Part shown: positions 1 to 10,628 of the stretch, one piece after another
Layout: every line of letters begins with the position of its first letter
How positions within the stretch are numbered: position 1 is the stretch's first letter
NCBI RefSeq assembly: GCF_003576345.1
Contig: NZ_QWGB01000005.1
Span: forward strand, 186,001 to 250,000
Length of the DNA: 64,000 nucleotides
Direction: 5' to 3'
Source of the DNA: Henriciella barbarensis
GTDB lineage: Bacteria > Pseudomonadota > Alphaproteobacteria > Caulobacterales > Hyphomonadaceae
Notes under the pieces: generated by a model
Told to the model about the DNA's origin: nothing
The model's input: only the letters and a program-made list of their open reading frames with translations
Databases searched by the model: none
Made by a program: the position numbers and the translations under genes

Positions 1-462
1 ATTCCAGGGGCTGATCAGGGCGATGACACCGACAGGCTGGCGATAGGCTCGCGATTCCTTACCGGGGATATCCTCTGGCAAAATTCGGCCTTCGACCATG
101 AAGGGCAGGACCGCAGCCTCGCGCAGCACGCCAAGGACGAGTTGAACCTCGAGCGCAGCCTTGACCTGGGTTCCACCAATCTCGCGCGTAATCCACCCCA
201 TCACCTCTTCACGGCGCGCCTCTAGCGTGTCTGCGAGCACTGACATCTTGGCTGAGCGTGCAGAGGGCGGAAGTGCCGCCCATTCGGTTTGCGCGGCTTT
301 GGCTGCCTTGCAGGCTTCATCGACATCATCGGGCGTTGCCGCCTTCATCTCGAAAATGGTTTCGCCTGTGTACGGGTTCTTGTTCGTCAGGGCCTTTCCA
401 GTGCCCTCACGCCACTTACCGGCAAGAAATATCTGGTCGAGATCGGTATAAGCGTCAGTCAT
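1..462 (-). CDS. Aldehyde dehydrogenase, N-terminal part (cut by window edge)
   Basis: The reading frame starts at ATG 462 and runs off the left edge, giving 154 N-terminal residues. The start has a good AGGAG ribosome site about 6 nt upstream. The protein begins MTDAYTDLDQIFLAGKWREG, followed by the family's N-terminal NAD-binding subdomain with a PVGVIALISPWN segment at the edge, the usual sequence before the catalytic core. Family members oxidise aldehydes to acids with NAD(P)+. The N-terminal style resembles benzaldehyde/vanillin-type enzymes, but the catalytic Cys and Glu lie outside the window, so the substrate cannot be given. Confidence 0.9.
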   Translation of the reverse strand, partial: MTDAYTDLDQIFLAGKWREGTGKALTNKNPYTGETIFEMKAATPDDVDEACKAAKAAQTEWAALPPSARSAKMSVLADTLEARREEVMGWITREIGGTQVKAALEVQLVLGVLREAAVLPFMVEGRILPEDIPGKESRAYRQPVGVIALISPWN

Positions 463-555
463 GGGAGCTCCTGTAAGTCAGACAGAAGCTAGAATTCCCG
501 TGCGCACTGTCACGTTCCGCTGGTGCGACATGCTGCAAACCGACGGGTCGATAGT

Positions 556-1068
556 TCAGGCGCCAATAATATCGCGTAATCCAGACAGAAAACGCCGGAC
601 GTCGGTTTCTACCGCCGACAATTCGAAAGTCTCCAGACTGGCTTCGGTCCACACAGCCTCTGGCGCCAGCATTTTCAGGAGAGCGGTGTGTTCTTCTCGC
701 TGTGCCTGGCTCAGGGGCAGTCCATCAGCTTCGCGCAGCAGCAATAGCAACTCATGTACTCGCCGCATAAGGTGAAAGGCACGGCTCATGCGTGACATCA
801 GCGCCGGATCTTCACGCCATGTGCTGCCCCTGAAGACATCCTGAACGACGCGCTGACCTGCCCCGTGGCAATCGAAGGCTACGCAGCCTTTGAAGCCACG
901 ATCTGACAACTGGTCATGAATACGGCAGCCAAAGCAGGCATCGAGATGCTGGCAAGGCTCGCCCCCTGCCTTGTCAAAAGCGAAAGCCGCAGACTTGTCG
1001 AAAGGCAGCAGCACGCAGCAGAGCGCCGCGCACTGGCTACAATCTGCCTCGAGTGACGGAAAGGTCAC
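556..1068 (-). CDS. Cysteine-cluster protein (YkgJ-like arrangement), function unknown
   Basis: 170 residues. The first 70 carry many cysteines in the order CxxC, CC, C, CxxC, C, C with a histidine after the CxxC, a pattern that suggests a bound zinc or iron-sulfur site. I recall this block as the N-terminal part of some actinobacterial pentapeptide-repeat proteins and as similar to YkgJ-type cysteine clusters; the rest here is helical with no pentapeptide repeats. The start codon overlaps the stop of the upstream MscS gene by 4 nt, so the two are probably translationally coupled. The biochemical role is unknown. Confidence 0.75.
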   Translation of the reverse strand: MTFPSLEADCSQCAALCCVLLPFDKSAAFAFDKAGGEPCQHLDACFGCRIHDQLSDRGFKGCVAFDCHGAGQRVVQDVFRGSTWREDPALMSRMSRAFHLMRRVHELLLLLREADGLPLSQAQREEHTALLKMLAPEAVWTEASLETFELSAVETDVRRFLSGLRDIIGA

Positions 1069-2402
1069 TCGCCATCCTCTCCGCCGCCAGCTTCGCTCGC
1101 CTTGTCGCCACCCTCGCCGTCAACCGCACGCCCTTTTGGCTGAGGCCCCTTGGTGGAGCGACCACGGCCCTTGGCAGAGCCCTTCACGCTCTCGCTGCGG
1201 TTCTTGGAAGGCATGTCTGTGTCCGCGTCCGCATCATCCTCGTCCTCACCGGGCGGGTTGAACGTTTCTGGCGCAAAGCCGTCCGGCATCTTCTCGAAAT
1301 AGAGAGACCGGCTCGGGAAAGCGAAGCTCGCCTCATGCTCCTCGACCGTCTTCTTGATGAAGAAGGCAAGCTGTTCCTTGATGGCTAGCCATTCGCCCCA
1401 GGTCGTCGTCTTGGTGAAGCAGTAGACCATGAGGTTCACAGCTGAATCGCCGAACTCATCGATATGGACAAAGGTGGAGACATCGGATGCGGCCGCAAAA
1501 TCGTCCGTCTTCTCGATGTAATCCGCAACAGCGCCGCGAATGCTGTTCAACGTCTCGCTATCAGTGCGATACTCAAGGCCAATCTTCCAGTAGATCCGGC
1601 GATGCGTCATGCGCGAGAAATTGACGAGCGGATTGTCGGCGAGTTTGGCGTTCGGCACATAGACCGGCGCCTTGTCGAAGCGGCGCACTGTCGTGGAGCG
1701 AAAGCCGACATCCTCTACTGTCCCCTCGACGACACCATCGACAAAGACCCAGTCGCCCTTTGCGAGACGCTGTTCGGCGATAATCGTCATCCCGGCAATC
1801 AGGTTCTTGAAGAGGTCCTGCGCGCCAAGGGCCACGGCAACTGAAAGAAGCGAGAGCGAGGCGAGGAACGGGATGACCGGGATGCCCCAGACATTCAGGA
1901 TGGCCGCACCTCCGATGAAGACGATCACGCCCTGAAGGATGCGTGTCACCCATCCGATGAAGGTATCGCCAAGCACTTGCTGGACCCGCCCGGCAAGCTG
2001 CAGGAGTGGCTTCACGAGCCGGTAGAGCGCCCAGAAGATCGCGAAGATAATGACTGACTGGGTCAGCGAGATAAAGAAGGTGTCGACGTCGCCCTCTGCC
2101 CCCATGGCCTGCGCGGCAAAGAAGATACCTGCGGCGACCGGCAGGAGCGAGATTGGCGCCTTCAGCGCCTCAACCAGCTTGTCGTCAAACTCGGTCTCGG
2201 TCTCTCCCGCCATCTTGCCGATCGTCGCAACGATGATCTTCGCAATCAGACCGCGCGCGAAGAAGGCGATCAGGAGGATGACCAGTGCGAGCACGCCGCG
2301 CCCGATGGGCTGACCTAGAAAGCCTGTATTGAGCACACTCTCGACCTGACCCCAGAAATCCTGAAGTGACTGAACGAAGCCAAGTTCGGTAAGCTGTTCC
2401 AT
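1065..2402 (-). CDS. Small-conductance mechanosensitive channel family protein (MscS)
   Basis: 445 residues. MscS-family channels open under membrane tension and release solutes during hypo-osmotic shock. Hydrophobic segments lie near residues 35-60, 85-105, 110-130 and 150-200, and the pore-helix-like stretch SVAVALGAQDLFKNLIAG precedes the beta domain (residues about 190-270, VFVDGVVEGTVEDVGFRST). The C-terminal 70 residues are highly charged, an acidic DEDDADAD stretch followed by Lys/Arg-rich sequence, and look disordered. The gene precedes and overlaps the cysteine-cluster gene. It is separated from dnaK by a terminator-like hairpin, so it should have its own promoter. Confidence 0.93.
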   Translation of the reverse strand: MEQLTELGFVQSLQDFWGQVESVLNTGFLGQPIGRGVLALVILLIAFFARGLIAKIIVATIGKMAGETETEFDDKLVEALKAPISLLPVAAGIFFAAQAMGAEGDVDTFFISLTQSVIIFAIFWALYRLVKPLLQLAGRVQQVLGDTFIGWVTRILQGVIVFIGGAAILNVWGIPVIPFLASLSLLSVAVALGAQDLFKNLIAGMTIIAEQRLAKGDWVFVDGVVEGTVEDVGFRSTTVRRFDKAPVYVPNAKLADNPLVNFSRMTHRRIYWKIGLEYRTDSETLNSIRGAVADYIEKTDDFAAASDVSTFVHIDEFGDSAVNLMVYCFTKTTTWGEWLAIKEQLAFFIKKTVEEHEASFAFPSRSLYFEKMPDGFAPETFNPPGEDEDDADADTDMPSKNRSESVKGSAKGRGRSTKGPQPKGRAVDGEGGDKASEAGGGEDGE

Positions 2403-2460
2403 CGATGCTTCCCATTGTTGAGCCCATGCGCCTCAGACGCCCTGCCCTGTCTTGTAATAG

Positions 2461-2490
2461 CAAAACGCCCCGCAAGTATGTTGCGGGGCG
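2461..2490 (-). terminator. Intrinsic terminator after dnaK
   Basis: A 10-bp GC-rich stem (2466-2475 with 2481-2490, loop of 5 nt) is followed on the minus strand by GTTTTG. It lies 25 nt past the dnaK stop and before the MscS gene, so it probably ends the dnaK transcript. Confidence 0.75.
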
Positions 2491-2514
2491 CTTCAGTGTC
2501 AGATGGGCGTAGGT

Positions 2515-4425
<1,911 letters not shown>

Positions 4426-4554
4426 TTCTACTCTCTCTTCTTTCAGCCGCCGCCATTTCGTTTTTCAGGGCCTGTCGAGGCAGCACCCCGAAACAGCGGC
4501 TCTACGGGTTGAGATGTGCGCCTGCCATCATTGGCAAACACGTCCTACCGCTGC

Positions 4555-4583
4555 GATATGGGAAGGCCTTTTGCTGGCTCAAG
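4555..4583 (-). promoter_or_regulatory. Heat-shock (sigma-32) promoter of dnaK
   Basis: Read on the minus strand, CTTGAG (4583-4578) is followed after 15 nt by CCCATATC (4562-4555). This fits the RpoH consensus CTTGAA / CCCCATnT closely. It would give a leader of about 120 nt before the dnaK start at 4425. The match was made by eye; there is no transcription evidence. Confidence 0.75.
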
Positions 4584-4694
4584 AGGCTGGATCACATTTG
4601 AGTGAGCCTACCCCTGTTTGCTATTGATAAATTCGATGCATCCATTGCGAATAATAGTCTGGAACTCTAGCTCGCGCCGCCTACTTTCATTGGC

Positions 4695-4940
4695 ATGTCC
4701 AGTTTGTTGCCCCGCCTGCCTCGTGCAGTTGCCAAAACGATCACCTACAGCGTCATGCACCTCATTGTTGCGGTGTCGGTTGCTTATGCGCTGACAGGCA
4801 ATCTAGCCATCTCACTTGGCATTGGCCTCATTGAACCTGCGGTCCAGACAGTGGCCTATATGCTTCATGAAGATGTATGGCGAAGGGCCGGGAGCCGGGA
4901 CGAGGCGCCGAACGCCGAACCTGGCCCCTACAACGCCTAG
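4695..4940 (+). CDS. DUF2061 family small membrane protein
   Basis: 81 residues. It matches the DUF2061 pattern: a basic N-terminus with AKTITYSVMHLIVA, a first membrane helix to about residue 33, then AISLGIGLIEPAVQTVAYML and HEDVW at the end of the second helix. The function of the family is unknown. The gene runs divergently from dnaK and its last 4 nt overlap the end of grpE on the other strand, so the two are convergent. Confidence 0.88.
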   Translation: MSSLLPRLPRAVAKTITYSVMHLIVAVSVAYALTGNLAISLGIGLIEPAVQTVAYMLHEDVWRRAGSRDEAPNAEPGPYNA

Positions 4941-5536
4941 TTTGCCGGGCCTGAGCTGACAGCGACAATGGCCGCCCGCAGGGTACGCTCACCGATTTTC
5001 CAGCCCGACTGAAAAGTCTGCGCAATCGTGCCTGACGGGTGCTCGGACGGGATCTGGCTGACGGCTTCGTGCTTGTTCGGGTCGAAAGTTGCGCCCGCCT
5101 CTGCATCGATAGCGGTGACGCCATGCTTGGCGAGCTTCGCATGCAGTTCCTTCTGGGTCATCTCGACGCCGCCAAGAAGGTTTTGGCCAGCTTCGGTCAG
5201 GACGTCGCGTTCCTCATCCGGCAGGGCTTCCAGCGCCCTTGCGAGATTGTCGGAAACGCTGAGAAGGTCGCCTGCGAACTTTTCTACCGCATAGGTGCGC
5301 GCGTCGACAATCTCCTTCTGGGAGCGTTTGCGGACGTTCTCCATCTCTGCATGGGCACGCAGCACCTGGTCTTTCAGGGCCGTGACCTCGCCTTCCAGCT
5401 CAGCAATTCGTGTTTCAGCGTCCGGTTCGCGGTTGTCGGCTTCTGCAGCCTCTTCCAGCACCTCGGACTCCGGAGAGCCTGCGTCGAGGTTTTCAGTTTC
5501 TACCGCTTCTGGGGGACGCTTCTGATCTTCAGTCAT
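4937..5536 (-). CDS. grpE: Nucleotide exchange factor GrpE
   Basis: 199 residues from ATG 5536, which is preceded by GGAAG at proper spacing; an upstream in-frame extension overlaps hrcA and is unlikely. GrpE releases ADP from DnaK. It has an acidic unstructured N-terminus, a long coiled coil (about residues 50-100, with RAHAEMENVRKRSQKEI) and the C-terminal beta domain containing FDPNKHEAVSQIPSEHPSGT. It follows hrcA after 19 nt, the common hrcA-grpE operon. Confidence 0.98.
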   Translation of the reverse strand: MTEDQKRPPEAVETENLDAGSPESEVLEEAAEADNREPDAETRIAELEGEVTALKDQVLRAHAEMENVRKRSQKEIVDARTYAVEKFAGDLLSVSDNLARALEALPDEERDVLTEAGQNLLGGVEMTQKELHAKLAKHGVTAIDAEAGATFDPNKHEAVSQIPSEHPSGTIAQTFQSGWKIGERTLRAAIVAVSSGPAN

Positions 5537-5555
5537 GTTCGCTTCCGTTTGCTCT

Positions 5556-6632
5556 TCACTTCTGGCGCTCGCCGAGTATCTGGCTGACGATACGTGCGGT
5601 ATAGTCAACCATCGGAATAACCCTTGCATAGTTTAGCCGGGTCGGACCGATCACGCCGAGTGCGCCGATAACCTGTCTTGAGGCGTTCATATAGGGGGCA
5701 ACAATCAGGCTTGAACCCGATAACGGAAAAAGCCTGTTTTCAGCACCGATGAAAAGGCGCACCCCTTCAGCTTCGCGTGTGGAGTCCAGCACGTCCAGCA
5801 GCCCTTTCTGACGATCCAGGATGTCGAATAGCTGGCGGACCTGCTCCATATCGTCGGCCGCACGCGAATCAGAAAGAAGGTTGGCGCGCCCGTGCACGAT
5901 CAGCGCGCGTTCCTCGCCCGGAACTTCGCCTGCCCATTCAGCCAGACCTTTTTCGACCAAAGAGGTCGCTGCTGCATCGAGCTCGGCACGTCTTTCGGCG
6001 ATTTCGCTCCGGATGGCCAAAGCTGCTTCGCGCAGAGTACGCCCCTTCATCCGCGCGGCGAGATAATTGCCGGCCTCGATGAGTGTCGTGACAGGCAAGC
6101 CCTTTGGTATGGGCACAAGACGATTTTCGACTTCGCCCAGCTCATCAACAAGAATGCAAAGTGCCTCACCCGTCGCCAGCGGGACAAACTCGACATGGCG
6201 GACAGGCCGCTCGCGTGTCGGCGAAGAGACAAGCCCTGCCCCACCTGCAAGGCCGGAAAGAATAGATGAGGCTTCTTTCAGAACACCCTGAAGGTCCCGT
6301 CCGTTGGCGCGAAGTCGATCCTCGATAGCGCCGCGATCATTCTCGACAGGTTCACCAATCTCCAGGAAGCCATCGACAAAAAGGCGTAGCCCGATATGGG
6401 TCGGCATCCGACCGGCAGAGATATGGGGGCTGTCCAGAAGGCCAAGCTCTGTCAGGTCCGACATCACATTGCGAATAGAGGCGGGCGAAAGGCCGATCCC
6501 GCTTTTCGACAGGGTGCGGGAGCCCACCGGCTCACCGGTTTCCAAATAGGTTTCGACGATCTCCCGGAAGATGGAGCGGGAGCGCTCATCAAGGCTCTGA
6601 AGAAGGCCGGTTGGTTTGAAATTCTCGGTCAT
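5556..6632 (-). CDS. hrcA: Heat-inducible transcription repressor HrcA
   Basis: 358 residues, the family's length. It represses chaperone genes by binding CIRCE elements, with GroE acting as co-factor. The N-terminal winged helix includes VGSRTLSKSGIGLSPASIRN and MSDLTELGLLDSPHISAGR (residues about 37-75); a GAF-like region and the C-terminal IGPTRLNYARVIPMVDYTA segment follow. It starts about 90 bp from the divergent transporter gene. No CIRCE repeat is visible in this window, so its target is probably groESL elsewhere, as in related bacteria. Confidence 0.98.
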   Translation of the reverse strand: MTENFKPTGLLQSLDERSRSIFREIVETYLETGEPVGSRTLSKSGIGLSPASIRNVMSDLTELGLLDSPHISAGRMPTHIGLRLFVDGFLEIGEPVENDRGAIEDRLRANGRDLQGVLKEASSILSGLAGGAGLVSSPTRERPVRHVEFVPLATGEALCILVDELGEVENRLVPIPKGLPVTTLIEAGNYLAARMKGRTLREAALAIRSEIAERRAELDAAATSLVEKGLAEWAGEVPGEERALIVHGRANLLSDSRAADDMEQVRQLFDILDRQKGLLDVLDSTREAEGVRLFIGAENRLFPLSGSSLIVAPYMNASRQVIGALGVIGPTRLNYARVIPMVDYTARIVSQILGERQK

Positions 6633-6720
6633 AGGCGCGAATTTCCAGGCTTTGCAATCGCGAGTTTAATCGGTTGTTTTTCTCTTGGACGCGGACCGCA
6701 AATGGGTTTCAGTCTGATCC

Positions 6721-8118
6721 ATGTCCAGTGTGCCAACGAAACTGTCTACCTCACAAGTGATTGCCTACGGCTCGGTCGGAATCCCCTTCGGGGCGGTCGG
6801 CCTGCCAATGGCGGTCTTCATCGCCCCTTTCTATGCCGAACAGATGGGCCTCGGCACTGCCATGGTCGGGATTATCTTCATGATCCTGCGATTCTGGGAC
6901 CTGTTCTCAGACCCGGTCATGGGCTGGCTGGTTGATACCAAGCCGTCGCGCATGGGCAAGATCAAGCACTGGCTGATCATCGCGGTGCCCATCCTGCTCC
7001 CGGCCGTCTGGCTTCTCTATAACCCGATCGGGCCTCCGGTCTCGCCGCTTTTCCTCGGCATCATTTTGTTCATCTTCTATATCGGCACGACGATGATCAC
7101 CACGCCGCACCAAGCCTGGGCGCCGTCGGTTGCACGCTCTTATGACGAGCGTTCACGCCTGTTCATGTGGCGCGAACTTTTCACCATCTCGACCATGCTC
7201 GTCATGCTCGCATTGCCCTCACTACTTGAAAGGTTTGGCGGGGTTACCTTTGCCCAGCAGATATCGATCATGGGCTGGTTCCTGATCATCGCCCTGCCGG
7301 TCACCGTCGGCGCGGCCGTCTGGCTCGTCCCGGACCCGCAGCCTGACCCGAACGCCCCGAAGGCCAGTTTCCATCCGTCCGCCATTCTTGAAGCGCTTCG
7401 TCAGCAGACCCTGTGGCGGCTGCTGGCTACAGAGATCTTCATCGGGATCGCCATTGCTGGCACAGCTGGCACATTCCTCTTTGCTTCCTTCTGGGGCTTC
7501 GGCGTGGGTCATGGCGCCGCATCCCTGATCCTGATGGCGCATTTCATTGCCGGTTTCGCGGCGATGCCCGTCTGGGTCTGGCTGTCCAAGCGCACCGAGA
7601 AATATGTGGCCATGCGATATGTCTGCGTGTGGTCCGCCATCACCTATATTGTCTATTTCCCGCTTTCGGTGTTCGGCGGCGGCATTGTACCGCTTCTGAT
7701 CGCCGCCGTCATTTCAGGCTTCGGATATGGCTCGCCCTTCATTCTAGTGCGTTCCATGATGGCCGACCTTGTCGAGGCTGAAGAAGCGCGCGGCGGGGCC
7801 AACCGGGCGGGTCTTTTCTTCTCTCTGATGTCGGGCGCCTACAAGACCGGGGCAAGCTTCGCCATCGGCATTCCCTACATCCTTCTCGGCGTCCTCGTCG
7901 GCTTCAATCCGGCAGGCGAGAACTCGCCAGAGACCGTGCGCGGCCTCATGGCCGTCTTTGTCGGGGTGCCAGTGGTGTCCTACGCCCTCGCCGCAATCCT
8001 GATCTGGAAGTACCCGATCACCCGCGCCGTACAGGCAAAGGCAGCAGAAGCCATGAGCGGGGGTGGACAAGCCAATCTCGAGTCGCTTCACCCGCCGGTG
8101 AAAGAAGGAGATCTCTGA
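6721..8118 (+). CDS. MFS transporter, GPH (MFS_2) cation symporter type
   Basis: 465 residues with about 12 hydrophobic segments. The N-terminal half has the GPH-family signature region [20 protein letters not shown] followed by RMGKIKHW, typical of sugar/glycoside:cation symporters (MelB relatives) and their many uncharacterised relatives in marine alphaproteobacteria. The substrate cannot be read from the sequence. The stop TGA shares one base with the start of rph (TGATG), so the two genes are co-transcribed, although I know of no functional link. Confidence 0.92.
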   Translation: MSSVPTKLSTSQVIAYGSVGIPFGAVGLPMAVFIAPFYAEQMGLGTAMVGIIFMILRFWDLFSDPVMGWLVDTKPSRMGKIKHWLIIAVPILLPAVWLLYNPIGPPVSPLFLGIILFIFYIGTTMITTPHQAWAPSVARSYDERSRLFMWRELFTISTMLVMLALPSLLERFGGVTFAQQISIMGWFLIIALPVTVGAAVWLVPDPQPDPNAPKASFHPSAILEALRQQTLWRLLATEIFIGIAIAGTAGTFLFASFWGFGVGHGAASLILMAHFIAGFAAMPVWVWLSKRTEKYVAMRYVCVWSAITYIVYFPLSVFGGGIVPLLIAAVISGFGYGSPFILVRSMMADLVEAEEARGGANRAGLFFSLMSGAYKTGASFAIGIPYILLGVLVGFNPAGENSPETVRGLMAVFVGVPVVSYALAAILIWKYPITRAVQAKAAEAMSGGGQANLESLHPPVKEGDL

Positions 8119-8843
8119 TGGCTGACCTTATCCGCCCATCCGGCCGCGCCGCCGACCAGCTACGCGACATCGTGCTCGAAACCAATGTGACCCGCTATGC
8201 CGAAGGCTCATGCCTTGCAAAGTTCGGCCACACACACGTGCTCTGCACCGCAAGCTGGCAAGACAACGTCCCGCCATGGCTACGTGGGCAGGGCAAGGGC
8301 TGGGTCACCGGCGAATACGGCATGCTACCACGCGCGACGCACACACGCGGTCGCCGCGAGGCTGCCGCCGGCAAACAGTCTGGCCGCACGCAGGAAATCC
8401 AGCGTCTGATCGGCCGCTCGCTGCGATCTGTCGTAGACCTTACCGCGCTCGGCGAAAACCAGCTCACCATCGACTGTGACGTCATCCAGGCCGATGGCGG
8501 CACGCGGACAGCCTCGATCACGGGCGGCTTCGTCGCCATGGCCCTCGCCCTGAAATACATGCGTGAAGAGGGCGTCATCAAGACTGACCCGATCCAGAAA
8601 CAGGCAGCGGCCATTTCAGTCGGCCTCTACAAAGACCACCCGGTTCTCGACCTCGATTACCCGGAAGACTCCGGCGGCGAAGGCGACATGAATGTCGTGA
8701 TGAGCTCAGACGGCGGCTTCATCGAAATTCAGGGCACCGGCGAAGAACGCCCGATGACCCGGCCTGAAGTCGAGGAAATGATGCGGCTGGCAGAAAAGGG
8801 CTGTACGGAACTCTTCGAGGCGCAGAAGAAGGCGATTGGTTAG
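8118..8843 (+). CDS. rph: Ribonuclease PH
   Basis: 241 residues. It trims the 3' end of tRNA precursors using phosphate. The N-terminus [18 protein letters not shown], the motif [20 protein letters not shown] and [12 protein letters not shown]-like sequence ([20 protein letters not shown]) are diagnostic, as are the [20 protein letters not shown] segment and the acidic metal-site residues DLDYPEDS. In many alphaproteobacteria rph is next to hrcA and rdgB-hemW; here rdgB-hemW lies 2.4 kb away with five leftward genes in between. Confidence 0.98.
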   Translation: MADLIRPSGRAADQLRDIVLETNVTRYAEGSCLAKFGHTHVLCTASWQDNVPPWLRGQGKGWVTGEYGMLPRATHTRGRREAAAGKQSGRTQEIQRLIGRSLRSVVDLTALGENQLTIDCDVIQADGGTRTASITGGFVAMALALKYMREEGVIKTDPIQKQAAAISVGLYKDHPVLDLDYPEDSGGEGDMNVVMSSDGGFIEIQGTGEERPMTRPEVEEMMRLAEKGCTELFEAQKKAIG

Positions 8844-8858
8844 CTTTAAGTCCCCACT

Positions 8859-8889
8859 CTATCCCTCCCCATTTCGCGGGGAGGGATAG
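8859..8889. terminator. Strong hairpin between convergent rph and haemoglobin genes
   Basis: A perfect 12-bp stem (8859-8870 with 8878-8889, 7-nt loop) sits in the 55-bp gap between the ends of two convergent genes. There is no T-run, so it may be a Rho-independent-like barrier or a REP-type palindrome serving both directions. Confidence 0.6.
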
Positions 8890-8898
8890 GGCGGGGCC

Positions 8899-9336
8899 CT
8901 AGCCCCGCTCCAGACCCTCCAGCCCGAACATCGCGAGCTGCAAACTTTGCGCGATCCGCTCGGCGCGAACCATGAAATAATCCACGGTTTCAGCGCCCGG
9001 CGCGATATCCTCCAGCGTGCGCCTGAACAGACCGAGCCATTCGCCGAAATCCTCACGCCTGACGCCCTCAAGCTTCGTGTGCGCGGGCACGGGCTTGCCA
9101 GAGTAGCGCCCGGCATTCATCGCGACAGAGGCCCAGAAGTCCTTCAGCTTCGCGAGATGGTCAGGCCAGTCATCAATCTCACCATCGAAGATCGGCCCGA
9201 GGCGGTCGTGCTCTCTCACGCGCCCATAGAAGGTCTCCACGAGCTTCGAGATGAAGACGTCATCAATACCAAGGCTGGCGGCATGGGCCTGAATATCGCG
9301 GCGTCGCTCCTCAGCAGAGCGTGTCTGATAGGTCAT
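8899..9336 (-). CDS. Group III truncated haemoglobin
   Basis: 145 residues from ATG 9336 (MTYQTRSAEERRRDIQAHAA). A longer frame back to 9426 would overlap creA and reads like non-coding sequence. The motifs VETFYGRVREHDRLGPIFDG, LKDFWASVAMNAGRYSGKP and PAHTKLEGVRREDFGEWLGL match group III truncated globins, with the proximal histidine in the PAH segment. These cytoplasmic haem proteins are linked to oxygen or NO chemistry, but their role is poorly defined. No clear ribosome site precedes the start. Confidence 0.9.
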   Translation of the reverse strand: MTYQTRSAEERRRDIQAHAASLGIDDVFISKLVETFYGRVREHDRLGPIFDGEIDDWPDHLAKLKDFWASVAMNAGRYSGKPVPAHTKLEGVRREDFGEWLGLFRRTLEDIAPGAETVDYFMVRAERIAQSLQLAMFGLEGLERG

Positions 9337-9392
9337 GACTTGCGCGTGCCATAACAGGGCCAAGCCCGTCCATACGCAGATGTACCGAGGCC

Positions 9393-9896
9393 TTACTCCA
9401 CCACAGGCTTCTCCCGGCCCTCCCACGTGACATCGGCGTCCCAGAGCGGCACCGTGGAGAGGCTCATCTTGGCGGAGCCGTCGACCGGCTTGCGCGAGAA
9501 TGAGACATACATCATCGCGTCGCTTGCAGGATCGTAGATCCGGCGCACGGCGAGTTGCTTGAAAATAAGCGAGCGCCCACGGTCCCAGACTTCCTCGCCA
9601 GAGCGATCGAGATCGATCCGGCCGATCGTGACGGGGCCGGTCTTCAGGCAGGAAATGGAGGAGTTTGACGGATCCTCGAACCAGTTACCCTTGCCGATCC
9701 GGTCCCAGACGCCGCGGTCGAAATAGGCGATATGGCAGGTAATACCCGGCACTTTCGGATCCTGCAGACGGTCAATCTTGATCTCGTTACCGAGCCAGTC
9801 ATTCTTGAACTCGCCAACTTCGCGGTCGCCGCCGCCACATGCGGCAAGGGTGAGAGCGGTGAGAAGAATGGCTGCGCCTCTATACAATTGCATCAT
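9393..9896 (-). CDS. creA: CreA family lipoprotein
   Basis: 167 residues from ATG 9896, preceded by GGGGA. The first 20 residues form a lipoprotein signal with lipobox LAAC, followed by GGG. The mature part matches CreA: VGEFKNDWLGNEIKIDRLQD, PKVPGITCHIAYFDRG, NSSISCLKTGPV (the conserved cysteines) and YVSFSRKPVDGSAKMSLSTV. The role is unknown; in E. coli creA lies next to the CreBC two-component genes, which are absent here. Confidence 0.92.
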   Translation of the reverse strand: MMQLYRGAAILLTALTLAACGGGDREVGEFKNDWLGNEIKIDRLQDPKVPGITCHIAYFDRGVWDRIGKGNWFEDPSNSSISCLKTGPVTIGRIDLDRSGEEVWDRGRSLIFKQLAVRRIYDPASDAMMYVSFSRKPVDGSAKMSLSTVPLWDADVTWEGREKPVVE

Positions 9897-9950
9897 GGGG
9901 TCCCCGGTGATCCTGCTCGAAGCAATGCGTCGCCTGAAAAATGGTTGCCT

Positions 9951-10034
9951 CCCCACGGCTTGGCCGTGGGGTCCATCTCCTAAATTGCGCGAGCCGCGAG
10001 GTCAGAAGCTGGGTGCCACGGACAAGCCGTGGCA
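9951..10034. repeat. Two GC-rich hairpins in the creA/GIY-YIG intergenic region
   Basis: Hairpin 1 is a perfect 9-bp stem with a 3-nt loop (9951-9971); hairpin 2 is a perfect 8-bp stem with a 5-nt loop (10014-10034). Both have a CCACGG core, so they may be copies of one REP-like unit. Together they occupy most of the 158 bp between the GIY-YIG stop and the creA start. Hairpin 1 is followed on the minus strand by a T5 run after about 9 nt and may also end the upstream transcript. Confidence 0.6.
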
Positions 10035-10054
10035 AGTCAAAGACTGAGAGGCCA

Positions 10055-10357
10055 TTATGTGAACGGAAGTGTCATCGTAAGGTCCTTCCAGTCGGGATTG
10101 ACCTCTTCAATCAAATTTATTTTCCACTGCCTCGGCCATGCCTTCAGCCGCCTTTCGCGGTGTAATGCTGCCGAGATATCCTGATGGAATTCGCACCAGA
10201 CAAGCCGGTTACAACCATACTTTGCCGTGAAGACAGAACCCTGACCTGATTTGTGCTGGCCGATCCGGGTCCACAGATCTGACGTCGATCCTGTATAGAG
10301 CGTCCCGTTCTTGCGGTTCGCCATCATGTAGGTCGCGATCAGGTCGTACCGCGCCAT
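10055..10357 (-). CDS. GIY-YIG nuclease superfamily protein (UPF0213-like)
   Basis: 100 residues, a stand-alone GIY-YIG domain. The sequence TYMMANRKNGTLYTGSTSDL is the motif region (here TLYTG in place of GIYxYxG), followed by the conserved Arg in LWTRIGQHKSG and the Glu in HRERRLKAWPRQWKINLIEE. Stand-alone members are common in alphaproteobacteria and some have nuclease activity in vitro; a cellular role is not established. It starts 9 nt after the end of the XRE gene and may share its transcript. Confidence 0.93.
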   Translation of the reverse strand: MARYDLIATYMMANRKNGTLYTGSTSDLWTRIGQHKSGQGSVFTAKYGCNRLVWCEFHQDISAALHRERRLKAWPRQWKINLIEEVNPDWKDLTMTLPFT

Positions 10358-10366
10358 ATCCGGACC

Positions 10367-10612
10367 CTAAGCGGCAGCTTCATCCTCGCCTTCGGCAGCG
10401 CCGTCGCCTTCTTCGTCGAAGATGAGAATGTCGCCCGGCTGGCAGCCCAGCTCACGGCAGAGCGCCTCAAGCGTCGAGAAACGTACCGCCTTTGCCTTGC
10501 CGGTCTTCAGGATCGACAGATTGGCGAGGGTCACGCCGACGCGGTCAGAGAGTTCTGTCAGAGACATGCGGCGCTCGAGGAGCACGCGGTCAAGAGTTAC
10601 GCGAATGGCCAT
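10367..10612 (-). CDS. XRE-family helix-turn-helix regulator
   Basis: 81 residues. A Cro/C1-type helix-turn-helix occupies residues 5-65 (LLERRMSLTELSDRVGVTLA, then NLSILKTGKAKAVRFSTLEA and LCRELGCQPGDIL), followed by an acidic tail rich in Glu, Asp and Gly. It belongs to the small YozG-like regulators that accompany DUF2975 membrane proteins. It follows the DUF2975 gene by 16 nt. I infer that the pair controls its own promoter, where a 17-bp palindrome lies (11219-11235). Confidence 0.93.
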   Translation of the reverse strand: MAIRVTLDRVLLERRMSLTELSDRVGVTLANLSILKTGKAKAVRFSTLEALCRELGCQPGDILIFDEEGDGAAEGEDEAAA

Positions 10613-10628
10613 ATAGGGTGAGGCCCTC

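Noticed and set aside
4426-6720. CIRCE element near dnaK, grpE or hrcA
   Set aside because: I looked for TTAGCACTC-N9-GAGTGCTAA on both strands and found none; dnaK has a sigma-32 site instead.
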